A stretch of 64,000 nucleotides of DNA, taken from the NCBI GenBank assembly GCA_964247055.1, contig OZ176050.1, positions 5,208,001-5,272,000 of the forward strand, written 5' to 3'. This DNA is from Paragordius varius (taxonomy: Eukaryota > Nematomorpha). Both the position numbers and the translations under genes were made by a program. This document shows, piece after piece, positions 12,821 through 25,575 of this stretch. Within the stretch, counting starts at the first letter, position 1. Each line of letters opens with the position of its first letter. The notes beneath the pieces were generated by a model. That model saw only the letters and a list, made by a program, of their open reading frames with translations, was not told where the DNA came from and did no database searches.

Positions 12821-14263
12821 GTATAAAAAGCATGGCTATTATATAATTTAAAAAATTTCGATACCAAAATCCAAATAAAAAAATTCAATAAAATTATTTT
12901 AGAAAACACACAAAATTGATTAATTAATTTTGCGAATTTATGAAATTTGTTTTTCGCATTACGGGAAATATATACATTATAAAAACGGTTATGAGTATAT
13001 GTAATTCTAATTATAGTGTATTAAAGGAAAAATAGAAGCAGTGTATATATACCCACAACCATTTTAACTAGGGGCATATCTATAAACAATAATCAATTAA
13101 TTATATATAGTTATAATTATTATCACTAAAGTAACCAATTTTTTTGTATATGGCAAGCATTGTTATAAAATGATGACTAAGTATTAAAAATTATGTATGA
13201 GAGAAAGCATGAATGTTACACAAATTATATACATATACACCTTTTAATTCTTTAATTTTAATCACATATTCATATTTAGCAACAATAAAAATATTTACAT
13301 AAACAAATATAAAAGTTTTATTAATATAAATCTATAGAAAAAGATCAATTATTTGATACAGACAGATAGATAACAAGGTGTAAAATTAGAAAGGGAATTT
13401 ATTAAGCTTAAAATTATAGTTATAAACTATTTTAAGCGTTTTTGTAACATAAAAAAATAAACTTTATTTCATTACAATAATACTTAGGGGATAAAGCTGA
13501 GAAACAAAAATATAAGATTTATAAGAATACTTCATTAATATCATAAAAATGCATATTATAACAGTATAAAATTTGCATAATTAATGGTGGTAAATATTGA
13601 TTTGATTAACAGTAATGTATGGTTAAAAACGACCAATGGTTATAATTAAATGCCCATACTTACGTTTTATTCTTATTGTAAACAAGACTGATTTATTACA
13701 CATTATAGGATAATGTTTATATTTTTCAAAAAATTTATATATAGATCATATATTGTAAAACAAAATTTAAGAATAAAAATATAATGCATTTTTATTTCAT
13801 TCAAAAAAAATTAGTAAAAAACGTGCAATTTTATTATTGACTTGGCAAAATGGTTCAGTGTGAGTAAATAAGTTATGCAAAAAGAGATTCAAAAATCAAG
13901 GTTGCATGTAGCACACTTATTTGAATATAAATTTTATATCGTATCCGGCATTAAATTGAGGCTAGATTTATAAATAAATTTTATCTTAAGTTAAAAAAAG
14001 TTTGACCTCAAAAGTAGTATGGGTTTTATTTGCACGTTAAAATTATATAATATTCAAGCTTTTTATAAAAAAAATATGTAAATATTTGCCATAACAGAAA
14101 ATATTTGCTTGGGAATTCGGCCAAAAAAATACAAAAAAGGATATAGTAATATTATATAAAGCATATAACGAACCTGATATTTCTATAAATCTTTTTAAAA
14201 AGGAAAATAATTAAAATAAAAAATTCGAAATAGGGTTTTATCTAAAATAAACAATATATGTAA

Positions 14264-14296
<33 letters not shown>

Positions 14297-14484
14297 ATAA
14301 TTTATATATTAAAAATTTGTAAATTACTATTTTTTAGAATGATCAAAATATCCGATAAAAATATTATGCAAATTTATCAAGCGTGAGTTTTGTAATGTGT
14401 GGTTGTAAAAGCACGTGTAGATTTAAACAGACTACAAACTAACAAATTTTTAAATCAAATATGTAAATTTACGCTCAAATATTT
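12821..14484. other. AT-rich intergenic stretch without a recognised gene
   Basis: Only simple-sequence features are visible, notably a TA-rich microsatellite around 14264-14312. No exon or element termini could be supported. Confidence 0.35.
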
Positions 14485-15500
14485 AACACTTCGATTCTAA
14501 AAGGGATATCTACAGACCCCAGAATATATATAAGTTAATAATTTTAAAAAACTACTGACAGAATTTGTTTTAATTTTACATCCTTCATTCGAATAATAAA
14601 TTTATAAATAAACAAAATATCTAAAAAAATTTAAAATATCAAACTACTTCATTATATCTTACAATATTTTTGCAAACCATCGACTTCTTTAACGCTAAAA
14701 TTTAAGCTAATCTATATTTAGTTCACATTTAACATAGAAATAATCCGAAACAAGTAGTTTATATTTAGCTAAATGCACACATGTCAATTAGTATAAATTT
14801 TTAATTTGAATCCATAAAAAAGTAATTATAAGTTTTAAATAATTTTTTTTATATTTCTGCATCAAAGCCCAAATTTTTGTTATGTTAACACACCTTTTGA
14901 CATTTTTGTCCTAGTTTACATTTTGGGATAGTTTTTATCCAAGATCTTAATTTGAAATGAACAACAATTTTGAGAGTTATTTTGGTTAAAAGTTAATTAT
15001 AAAAAATTCTTCTCATAAATAAAATAGCCTATCTTTACAGTTTTGTGACTATTAGAGTTAATATTGGGACAGCCCCAAAATACTAAAATGACATGTGATA
15101 TTGATTAGATATATCGAGTTTTTGTTGTTTTGTAGCCTTCTTTTTAAATTAATTCCCATTTTGCAACCATAAAATACATTTATTTGTTGCATTATCGATT
15201 TTAAAAAATTTATAGAAATATTTGGCAAAAAAATTTGAGATCAGGATATTTACAATATTACATTTTTTTAAAAAAAAATCTTGTATAATGTGCCTAAAAA
15301 ACTTCAGAAAGATTTTAAATTTGGCTTGATACGTCAAATACTTTTAAATATATTTTAATTTTAAATTACTATGGGATACAAAACTCCCAAAAGGTAATGG
15401 AGTAATTTGTTCCATATTTTAAATATTTAATTTTAAACTCCTCAGAGACCCCGATTAGAATTGGAGTACTGAAATGAATGTGTTGTATCCAAGTGTTAAG
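14485..15500. repeat. TAACACTT-ended dispersed repeat, long copy
   Basis: It begins AACACTTCGATTC and ends GTTGTATCCAAGTGTTAA. These are the same outer sequences as the copies at 16785-17265 and 26129-26697, and the ends form a short inverted repeat (AACACTT/AAGTGTT). The internal phrase AGCTAAATGCACACATGTCA is shared with the 26-kb copy. At about 1 kb it is longer than the 570-bp copies, so it probably contains an insertion. No coding. Confidence 0.5.
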
Positions 15501-16784
15501 AATTATATAATTATTCAGCATATAATGTGCATAGGTAAAAGAACTTAAAAGAAATAAAAAAACAATAACCTATGTATAAAAATATACGTTTTAGCCCATT
15601 AGATGTCTGATTAAAAATATGTATAGTTCTTTAAGTAGAGTTGGCCAATCTGAAAGACACATTTTGTGATTTGTCGGATAAATGTACTTCACCAAAAGCC
15701 AACAAATTTTGTGGTGATTTAAAAGGAGAGCTAGCAAAAATCGAAGAGGATTTAAGCCTTGGCAACGGGGTTAAAAATGAATTAGGATTAGTAACATTTG
15801 ATTAATCTTGTAACTGCTAACAAACACGTTGTTTTTCAATAAGGGATAGCCAATTAATCACCTAAGAATGTAGAATTAGGACGTGAAAATTGATTACTAT
15901 ATACTTATACGATGATGTATTTTGTTGATATTTGAATGCAGGTTTAGCAGTCATTAATAAAATTATATTCCGCATAATGTGCATAAACTTGGCTTTTTTT
16001 AATATAGAGCAATTACCACAATATTGGTATTTATTACGTTTAAAAGGCCCAAAACCAAAAGTACCATAACTGCAACTAACAATCAGATAATATTTGTCAA
16101 TTTTTTTCTGTGCACTGTGTTAAACATACTTAAAAACTTTTAATATTCACTGTTTTAACTTATAAATCCTGCAATTTGTATGGTGTTAAAAACTAACCGA
16201 GACAATCAGCTATTTAAAACATCTATTAAAATTTGTCAAAATATAACCAGAATAATTTGAAATTTAATTAATTTGAAAATTCAATTATAATGCGTTTTTA
16301 TTTTCTGCTATTTTTAACAATTTATTACTTCGTAGTTGAGGTGGTGTTCTCCATGGCAATATTTAAAATTTACAAATCTTAAAAAATATTTTTGGCATTG
16401 ATTAAATTCGAAATATCCTCTCTTTTGCCCTTTAGGCGCAATATATAAAAAAAATTTAATGTAAAATTGTAAAAAACCCTCATATTAAACCTTTTCGTCG
16501 CCATTTATTTTCTATAATTTTTTTAATCGTGAATAAACATGCAAACTGCATATCATGCTCAAAAATATATACAATTAAATTTGAAAAGCTTTAATATCGA
16601 TAATTAGTCAATTTTTCTTTGTTGATTATAATATCAGCTGTTCGTTTCAATCGTGTTCCGGAGCTATCAGAATTGGAGACACTAAAGGTAAAAAGTAATT
16701 ATTGTTTATAATCTAATACAAGAGGTTGTTAAGTTTTTACCAAAACTAAGCTTTGGGGTCGAAAACAAAAGATTAAATAATGGT
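15501..16784. other. AT-rich intergenic stretch without a recognised gene
   Basis: Nothing beyond low-complexity sequence could be recognised on either strand. Confidence 0.35.
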
Positions 16785-17265
16785 CTATAGATTCGTATTG
16801 GGGTAGACCCCATATATTTAATTTGATATATTCAAAAAACTACTGAAAGAAACGGTTCTAATTTAAATTTAGGCTTCTATCCTAATAAAAATTAAATAAA
16901 AAAAAATTCCATATCAAACTATTTCGACGCCATTTTCGCAAAATATCATTCTAACACTAAAATTAAAGCTGATGTTGTATTTAAATCAAATGTGTTATTG
17001 ATATCAACAAGAAAAGTATGTTGATGAGCTAAAGTACACATGCCATGTTGATTGAATAAATTTTTACCTTGAGGTTTATACATAAAATAAGCCAAGTTTT
17101 TGAAAATCAATCTTTTTTTATATTTCGGTGCATCAATGTAATACAAGCTAAAACTTTTGCAATGTTTAAATTTGTTCCATTTTATTTGATTATAAAAATG
17201 CCTGGGGTCCTCAAAGATTCCAATGAATCGGAGGACTGAACGTGTAGTATCCAAGTGTTAATAGA
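16785..17265. repeat. TAACACTT-ended dispersed repeat
   Basis: It shares the phrases CTACTGAAAGAAACGGTT, GGCTTCTATCCTAAT and CATATCAAACTA with the copies near 14.5, 26.1 and 52.7 kb, and ends GTATCCAAGTGTTAATAG. The left end is less well preserved. Noncoding and probably a nonautonomous DNA element. The superfamily is unresolved. Confidence 0.5.
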
Positions 17266-17523
17266 AAATTGAAAAATTGGCGGCAACATGTTTGTGGATT
17301 AAGATATTTAAATATGATATCGCATTGGGACAAAATACTACCCCGAAGGTAATAAAAGATGAAAACTCATTTTGGAATTTAAGAGTCTAATATTCTACTG
17401 TATTTGTATGAAAATCTTCTTCAGAATATTAAATACAATTTATGCAAAAAATATAGTTCATATTTTTTATACAACTCGTAAGGATCTGTTTCGACGCACC
17501 GCGGTCCTAGCGGCTTAAAGTGT

Positions 17524-17850
17524 TTAACGACCTATCGAAGTGGTTGGTAACTTTAATCGTAACATTAGATATCGAATGTTAATGTTTAGATTTTCCTCGG
17601 AATGAAGATCAAGAATGTCAGTATAAAATATACTTGAAATAACGGTTTTGGCAAAATCCGCAAATAAGTAACTAGCTCCAGAGTAAATGGATAATGATTT
17701 AAACCTTTTTTCAAACTCAAACAAAAAATGCATTATCGTTATATAATAATATAAATACATGTTCGTAAATATCACATAAATAATGACAATAAAAAACACT
17801 TCACAACAAAAAGATGCAATAGTTGAATAGATTTTTTCTAATGTTCCCAT
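17524..17850 (-). CDS. Candidate hydrophobic small protein, unrecognised
   Basis: A 108-codon frame on the minus strand starts MGTLEKIYSTIASFCC. One strong predicted membrane span (VFFIVIIYVIFTNMYLYYYI) follows, then an amphipathic, less AT-biased C-terminal half. It lies divergently upstream of the deiodinase gene. No family is recognised. It could be one exon of a larger gene or a chance frame in AT-rich DNA. Confidence 0.25.
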   Translation of the reverse strand: MGTLEKIYSTIASFCCEVFFIVIIYVIFTNMYLYYYITIMHFLFEFEKRFKSLSIYSGASYLFADFAKTVISSIFYTDILDLHSEENLNINIRYLMLRLKLPTTSIGR

Positions 17851-17959
17851 TAATTAAGCAATATATATACACATATATATTAAATAATGTATATACATAC
17901 ATAATTACATATACCAATGTTATTTTTAAAAGGTGAAAACAAATATTTATTCACCATCT

Positions 17960-18874
17960 ATGTCTCTATTAGCAATTAAAGATTTTATTAATTTATGGTT
18001 TCCATTTTTAACATCCTATTGGAAATATATTCCCTCTATATTGCTTCCAATCGTTTTAAGCGTAAACTTTTACAAACCGTCACTGGCAAAAAATAAGGTT
18101 AATGAAAACAGCGTTCCAGAAAATATAAATGGCCATATTCCTTACAATTACCATTTACCCAAAATTTTACCAAAAAAATATCCGGAAAACGGGAAAAAAC
18201 AAACAAGTATCATGGCAGAAATTGGATGCAAACGCTCATTCAAATTCTATGAACTTATGAATGCTCGTCGAAGCGTTCGCCATTTTAGTCATTCACCAAT
18301 CCCCCATATTGATATTGTCAAAAATTGTATCAGAACTGCCGGAACTAGTCCTAGTGGTGCCCATTGTCAACCATGGACATTTGTCCTTGTTTCATGCGCT
18401 AAAACTAAGCATTCTATCAGGGAAATAATTGAAGAGGAGGAAGAACTTAATTACAAGCGCCGTATGGGACAACGTTGGGTCGATGATTTGAAATTCGTGG
18501 ACACGGATTGGAATAAACCCTATCTAGAGGACGCTCCTTACCTAATCTTAGTGTTTAAACAAATATATGGCATGGCCAATGAAGGAAAAAGTAGTGAAGA
18601 AAAAATGCAAAAAAAAGAGGACAAAATTCCATATTACTATCAGGAAATGAGTGTATGCATTGCTTGTGGCTTACTTATTGCTGCACTCCATAATGCCGGA
18701 CTAGTGACAGTTACTACGACTCCGTTAAACTGTGGCCCTAAAATAAAAAATCTCCTTCAACGCCCTGACAATGAAAAATTGTTGATTCTTTTACCGGTGG
18801 GTTATCCAGCAAAAAACGCGACAGTCCCAAACATACAACGAAAACAATTGGATGACATTTGCATACATATTTAG
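17960..18874 (+). CDS. IYD: Iodotyrosine deiodinase (nitroreductase-fold flavoprotein)
   Basis: A 304-residue single-exon protein. Family role: FMN- and NADPH-dependent reductive removal of iodide from mono- and diiodotyrosine, on a membrane-anchored enzyme. Seen here: a hydrophobic N-terminal anchor ([15 protein letters not shown]), a linker, then the nitroreductase domain. FMN-site segments are NARRSVRHF and [11 protein letters not shown]. The substrate-lid segment [20 protein letters not shown], followed by K, keeps the Glu, Tyr and Lys that clamp the iodotyrosine zwitterion in the vertebrate enzyme. The hallmarks [16 protein letters not shown] and LLPVGYP close the domain. Relative to the human enzyme there is an insertion rich in Glu/Lys after FKQIYGM. 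The start is the first in-frame ATG. A TTTTAAAAG just upstream could be a splice acceptor, so a 5' exon is possible. It lacks introns although its neighbours have many. Confidence 0.93.
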   Translation: MSLLAIKDFINLWFPFLTSYWKYIPSILLPIVLSVNFYKPSLAKNKVNENSVPENINGHIPYNYHLPKILPKKYPENGKKQTSIMAEIGCKRSFKFYELMNARRSVRHFSHSPIPHIDIVKNCIRTAGTSPSGAHCQPWTFVLVSCAKTKHSIREIIEEEEELNYKRRMGQRWVDDLKFVDTDWNKPYLEDAPYLILVFKQIYGMANEGKSSEEKMQKKEDKIPYYYQEMSVCIACGLLIAALHNAGLVTVTTTPLNCGPKIKNLLQRPDNEKLLILLPVGYPAKNATVPNIQRKQLDDICIHI

Positions 18875-19559
18875 AGATATAATATAATCCCAAAATTTAT
18901 TAGCATTTTTCATATAAATATTTTTGTAAGGAGAAAAGAAAAACGTAATATGAAACTACTATTAATAATTATAATAAATATTATATTTTCTAAATAAAAC
19001 CCTTATCTTTAACTAAAAAAAGTCATTTATGGTATAATATATTGATGATAGGTTTGACAATAAAAGTGGGTGTATGTAGAATTGAATGAGTCAAAATGAT
19101 TATAATTTTCAATAATATGAGTGCATTATATTACAAATAAATAATTAATAAATAATTTTACAATATATGCTAAAATGAATGGTCTCTTTGTTATTAAATA
19201 CTTAAAGTAGTGATAAATATATATAGAAATACCTAAAGTATATAGATAGACCGGAATATAAACTAATCACCCCATCATCAAAAATGCAATAAATCACTAA
19301 AAGGGACATTACAAAAATTCCCCAAAACCATCTATCATATGACTTAGTTTTTTGGTGTTTTCTAAAATAAAAAACTATTTCATTGGCATATAATTTATAG
19401 CGTATTATAATAATATGTTGTAAGTGCTTGGCTTATAACACTTTTGGTAATTTATTTATATAGTTTTGCAGCCTAAAAATGGTAATGAGCTTAAACAGTA
19501 TTTTATTTTTTAATTTAAATGGGAGTTTATCTCTATGCTATAGACACATTGTTATTCAT
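18875..19559. other. Tail-to-tail intergenic region
   Basis: It lies between the stop codons of the deiodinase (plus) and the CREB3-like gene (minus). It should hold both 3' UTRs; TAAATAAAACC at about 18991 is a plausible poly(A) signal for the deiodinase. No other gene seen. Confidence 0.4.
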
Positions 19560-22500
19560 TTAAATTTTGTCAAAGGCTGTATTGATTGATACAATATTAT
19601 TAAGTGCGCTATTATTGTAATTTGCATTGCTTAAAGTATCAATTAAATGTATCTTTTGATCAGCAATGATAGAAGCCTTAGTATCATTTTGAATCATAGA
19701 GGTAACTATTTCATCAATTAATTCAATATCCTCTTCACTACTAATGCAATGAATGTTGTTTGCCACTGAAATTCCCGAGTTCAATAACGTTTCGGTAATA
19801 TTTGATATTTTGATTTCACGATCCTCAATGAAAGTATCAATTTCTCCATTATTCTCAGCCATATCATTCTGCACAAATCCCAAATAATTATTCAAAGGCA
19901 AACTGGGTGCTTCTTCATAAAGTGATGGATCAATATAGTAATCCACATCGTTGGAATTAGCAATGTTATCTTTATTTGCATTACCCATAATCTTTCATTT
20001 AATATAAAGTAAAATACAGTATACCCTCTAAAATGGTTATGATAAATTATAAAATACGAATAAGATAAAAACAAACCTTGTTCGCAGTAAAAATGTTTGA
20101 GGGAGTGAAGTCATTCATGCAATTACTATGATTCATCAATTCGTCAACATTTATTTCATGATGAGGCTCACCCAGCGAGGATATATCTGAATTCGTTTGT
20201 ACTAGGGCATTCGATTCGGCATTGATGTTTCCGCCCTTATAATCGATAATTCCAATACCATCGACACTGTGTTTTTGTAAAACACTACTTATTTGAGTGA
20301 GTAACCCGGCTTTGCCTTCATCTAAGCACATAATATTAATTTATTCGTTCATTCAACAATCAATTTGTTATCCTTATTGATTCAAGGGTACAAGAAAAAC
20401 TTACCATGTTTGCCGGCAAATCGAGCTAAAAAGTCACTAAAACTTTTAACGAATGATGATGCCTTCGATTTTGTTGAAAAAGAACTCTCCTTATTTGTTT
20501 CATCATTAGAAGTCATATCTCCATTTATATTGGCATCAATTACAGATTCATCATTATCCAAGCTGTTCTGAAGCTCCTCCATCAACTCCAAATGATTAGG
20601 AATTGCGTATTTGCTAAAACTATTTTCACATTTGCCCCATTGATGTAATACACGCTCTAAAACAAAATAAAAAAGTAGTAGAGTCGAAACATTTATTTTA
20701 AAAATAAGGGGGCACACAAAAAGCTATTTAACAAACATATCACCAACCATGGTTAGCCAAATATTTTTTAAAGTTTGTAAGCAAATAGATAAATTTAATA
20801 AACGATAAAAAGATGTTTAAATTGTTCAAAAAAAGTAAAAACAAAAAGGTCGATACACGACTAGCTAGTAACGAAGAATTAGACAAAAAGTGGATTCAGG
20901 CAAAAATATTTTGATAAGAAATATCTACATATTAAAAAAATGCCCTCTTATATCTTTTTGCCCTTATAAATCAAAGATCCAAATATTATTTAAAAAAGTT
21001 AAAATTTTCACAAAATAATTATCGTTTTCTTAAACTTAATGTGCGGTCGTCACTCTGTAAAAAAGAAACAGCTTCTAAAAGTATTTTATTTACGGTTATA
21101 GGATGCTTCAGACATTATATCAGCGTTAGATGCGGGACTTGCTTCATTGTTAGAAACTTCGTTTTGATTGTTTGTGAAACGAGGAATAAAATTAAAGCCG
21201 GCAGCCATCAAAAAGCTGAATAATATTACCTAACATTTATAACAACAAAAGAACGTCAAGTAAATACATGATAGGTGAAAAAAACAAAATCATATATTTT
21301 GTTTTTAGTTATTTTGAAGTTATAACGATTAAATGTAGGCGTAATTTTAGGCTTATTTAGTTTTGTTAAAACACAATTTAATATCCAAGTGATTATTATT
21401 TTACAATTTAAACATTAATATATATTTACAAAGCATGATCCCGAATTTGTTTGAGTAGACACAGATTTGTAAAGAGAGGAAGCCAAATTAGTTAATTTCT
21501 TCAATTGAGCTTGTAAAGAGCTAAAAATAAAAAATACAAGTTTTACTTCAAGCCAAACCCCAACCGGCATGGCAAAAAATTAATATGCATTAAACAATTT
21601 CAAACCGCTATTCTAGCAATAAAAGAATTTAAAGGCGTTGTTTAAAAAATATTTAAGAAATAATAATACTATGAAAATACTTTTATAAAAGAAATAATTT
21701 ATATATTTAACACCTAAATATTACAATTTTAAAGTGAATAATACTAAAATTCATATTTAAAATTTAGGTATTTTAAATTTATCGTTTTAACTCAAAAACA
21801 TGATGTATTAAAACCAGTACATACAAATTATAAAATTTAACAGAAATATATGTAAAAAGAGGTTAAAAATGTTTACATATTATTTGTTTCCAATGATTTG
21901 ACTTTGTTTTTGAGCATATTATTGTCAGCAGCATAGGCTTGTAGTCTGAATGTCATACAATGAATTTTTAAAACAAAAACCTTTTAAATATTTAAGTGCA
22001 GTTCCAAGATATTATTTTATAATATATATATAAGGGTTAATTTTTTTACTAATTTTTTTTTATGAAATAGCTTATGACCATCGAATTTATTTGTCGCAAA
22101 AATTTTTACCTGATTACGACCTAGTTTTTGATATACAGAGAAAATCGAAATTGGGCAAAACGAGAATATTAAGGATAATTGACAAAATAATGATAAAAGT
22201 TGAGATATTATAGTTTGTTATCATTTTAGGATTTAGGAGATATTTATTAGATATAAATAGCCTAAAATCATATAGTTGGGTTCGTATAAAATTTCGATTC
22301 AAAAGATGGCGTTTTCCTCTAAAATATTTAAAAGACAAATTTTACAAAACTATATTAAAATAATTTCTTTAATTATTTACTAGCTAAACTCACTATTAAA
22401 ATCTCAACATTCATATTTTATTTAGTAAAAAACTTATAAGAATAAAACGAAAAATTTTATTTTTTGGCATCTTAAAAGTGTATAAAAAATTTATACTGTT

Positions 22501-25500
22501 TTATTTTGGAATCTTACATGAGTGGAAATTATATAGTATATAATTTATGCAAAATAGGATTTAAAAGTAGTAAAATATCAACCAAAAATCCTTACAATCC
22601 CTGTAACAAGTTTGTTTTAACACAAATATTAATATTTCTGCTGATATGTATGGATTTTTGGTTGATTTTCCACTACTTTTAAATTATAATTTGCATAAAT
22701 TATATACTTTATAATTCCCACTCATGTAAGATTCCAAAATATAACTATAAATTTTTATAGACTCATATGATGACAAAAAAATAAAAAAACAATATTTTTT
22801 AGTTGTATTTTGATACATATGTTTTTTTACTGAATAAAATATGTTAAAATTTTAATAGTAATTTTAGCTAGAAAATAATCAAAATATTTTAATATGGTTT
22901 CATTAAATGTTTTTTATCTTCTAAGTGTAGAAAAACGCCACCTTTTAAACTAAGATCATATAAAAACCTTAACTATATGATAGGCTATTTATATATAAAA
23001 ATATCTCCTAAAATGATTAAATCATAATATCTCAACTTTTTTCATTATTTTTTGAATGATCGTTAATTATCACTTTTTGTCCAATTTCGATTTTCTCTCA
23101 ATATTTCTAAAAATAGGTCGCAAACAAATAAAATTTTAACGGATAAATTGTCTGGTCATAAGCTATCTCATTAAAAGAATTTTAATAAAATTTTGCACAC
23201 TGTGAATATATATATATATATGTATGTATATATGTAACCAAAATTTTTATAAAAAAACCATAATATTTTTATTACAAAATCTTTATACGAAATTGATATT
23301 ACTTAAATTTTTTATTTTTTATATTTTTTGTTTAAATGTCTGGTAGTATAGATATATTTATGTTTTTTATATCAATTTATAATTATTGATTTGTCACACA
23401 TTTAATTTCATTTTATTTTTTTTGTTGTTTATTTTAAGTTTTTTCTTATAACAACTCCTGATGATGCCATTGGGCAAAAATTTGAGTCTTTAATGAATTT
23501 ATTATTATTTTCTTTCATTATTCACGACGTTGATACAAATCTAATCATAAAATGTTTAATAATAAAAGGTTACGAACTTGCTTTCCAGTGCTTCAATATA
23601 CTCTTTTTTCTTTCGTCTACTCTCTTGAGCTGAAATCTATAAATATAAGATGTAAAAAGCGTTATAAAACAAACCATCTGGACCAAAATATGTATATTTA
23701 CTTTATTTTTTATCTTTCTACGAATCTTTTTTAAAGATTTCTCCTCGGATTTTGAAAGTGGATAACGCTTAGGAATTGGATATCCTTCAGCTAAAAGGGT
23801 TTTCTTTTCCTCTTCTGTGAGAAATAGCGGCCCAGAAACGGGACCATTGGATTTAGGCTAAGGTGGAAACAATAAATTTAATGGTAATAATATATCATAC
23901 GATCATGTAAGCAAAATATAACGGCAGGCGCAAAAAAATTGAAAAAGAGGTTTAACTCTATCCTGTATTGTAAATGTAATAAATAAAGGTTTAAGTTATA
24001 ACTAACCTGTGGTGATATGTAACGTGAAAGCAAAACTTGATGTTGCTCCCGGTCTGACAATAATGTTCGCCATTCATTCATACCCGTGGTTGAGGCAACA
24101 CCACCATATTCATAATCAGCCGCAGGATCATTATTATTCAAAAGAGTAATGGCAGATAAATGTTTTCCACTATTGTTAATCATAGACATCATGCTCCTTT
24201 GAACAGAATGATTGGAATTATTAGCAAAATAATCATCAACTAAAGATGGTGGCAAAAGTGAAGGCGATACTGACCCCGAAGACCTATCAGACGATGAACA
24301 TGGCGATCTAGAGCAGCTATTGTTTGCAGCATTCTGCTTTTTAAAAGTGGATGCAGCAGAATGTACAAATTGCAATTGAGAAGGAAATTTGGGGAGCACA
24401 TTATTATTAGTTGCATTCTTTTTGGCATCATTGTCAGCAGTGCCAAACAATAGCTTGTCATTTATATTACGTAATATATGTGTTTTATTAGGATTAGCAG
24501 TATCATTTGTATTGCTAATATTGTTTAATGGAGGTGTTAGGGTATTATTATTATTATATGAAGCATTAGTATTGTATAAATTGGCTAAAATAGTAAAAAA
24601 TGATATTAAGGTAAAGTAATAAGCATGGCAATAAAATACATTTTTAAAATGGTATCCTTAAAAAGATGAAATTCAATGATTATCTATAATATTTTCCTCA
24701 TTACGCCGACACTTCGATAAAATAATCTAACAGGCGCTAATTATATTTTTGATATCACCTGTGTAATAAACAAAACAGCATTTTTAATTCAAAAATATAT
24801 GATTGGGAATACACTCGATTCAAAATTGCTAGCTAGGGTTCAGATTTTACATTTTAGATGTGTACAAAAAAGGTAAAAAAATAAAAATTTATCATAAAAT
24901 ACTTTCAGTATTTAGGGTTTTGTTTAATCCATTTGTTTTCCATGATGGTGGAACAATGGATGACTTAAGGCGCTTATTGTTTCCCATGATAGGATATTGA
25001 GATCTGGATATAGTCAAAACTTCCGGCATAGCTAAAGCTCTTTCATCAAAATTTTCTGATTTCCGACCAACCACATGAGCGGAGCTACTACCAAATTTGG
25101 CAATATTTGGTTTTAAAAAAATAGGTTTAGAACCTCGTAAAGCCCCTCCTGTAAATGTTTTGGGAACGGTTGTTATAGCTGTTAAAGGAATATCCATAAC
25201 ATTTTGGCCTTTAAAAATATATTTGTTTATATTAACATATCAATATGGATTAAGCAGATAAAACAAAATTTTATTTACGTTTGTTTTCATATAAAATTTC
25301 TTCCCCTCCAATCCAATCTAAATCAAGAGCTAAAAATAAACAAAATCCAATTACTTTTGGTGTAATTTTCAAGTTTTAATGATAATTCGTTTATGGATGA
25401 ATCATTCAATGATTTATTTAATGGATCAACACTCTTAAAATTCATAGAACTTAAATCATCACTATCACTTGATGAAAACTACAGTATTACACAATAAATT

Positions 25501-25575
25501 TACCTCATTGTGTACCGAATCATCCCATATATTGGCTTTAAATTCCTCTAAACAACATGTATCGAACACCTCCAT
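19560..25575 (-). CDS. CREB3L: CREB3/OASIS-family membrane-tethered bZIP transcription factor
   Basis: Thirteen exons, 5' to 3': 25575-25504, 25478-25355, 25329-25279, 25208-24903, 24584-24007, 23857-23702, 23636-23578, 21945-21877, 21520-21430, 21229-21094, 20656-20405, 20321-20077, 19991-19560. They total 856 residues with all phases matching. Diagnostic order: [19 protein letters not shown], the CREB3-family extension; basic region [23 protein letters not shown]; leucine zipper [19 protein letters not shown] and on to LQAQLKKL; the family's TQTNSGSC motif; then a short membrane span [15 protein letters not shown] and a luminal tail of about 350 residues. The N-terminal half is Asn/Ser-rich with an acidic start ([12 protein letters not shown]). 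Family role: ER-resident factor released by regulated proteolysis to activate secretory-pathway genes. The first two introns are 25 nt each. The 1.6-kb intron between basic region and zipper contains an inverted-repeat element. An upstream coding exon is possible, because an acceptor lies just 5' of the start ATG. The luminal tail shows no recognised motif. Confidence 0.88.
22034..23195. mobile_element. Long inverted-repeat element inside the CREB3L intron
   Basis: The left arm (about 22034-22640) and right arm (about 22650-23195) are imperfect reverse complements over several hundred bases. Both carry TAGCTAAACTCACTATTAAA-type and AGCTTATGACCA-type segments, and the centre is the near-palindrome TTGGTTGATTTTCCACTACT. 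The right end reads TTTTGCACACTGTG, the mirror of a CACAGTGTGCAAAA end; the outermost left bases are replaced by a TA microsatellite. It resembles a nonautonomous Tc1/mariner-type element with extended inverted repeats. A second copy is at 60980-62537. Confidence 0.6.

Noticed and set aside
15149-15337. Short minus-strand Phe/Lys-rich frame
   Set aside because: Lies inside the TAACACTT-family repeat with no conserved counterpart in other copies.
17490-17520. GC-rich block GCACCGCGGTCCTAGCGGC as a possible tRNA or other RNA gene
   Set aside because: No cloverleaf arms or internal promoter boxes could be laid out around it.
21029-21047. A tiny extra CREB3L exon encoding SDDRTL between the membrane span and the luminal tail
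   Set aside because: It fits only with a weak donor inside the previous exon. Joining 21094 directly to 20656 uses a good C|GTAAAT donor and keeps phase.
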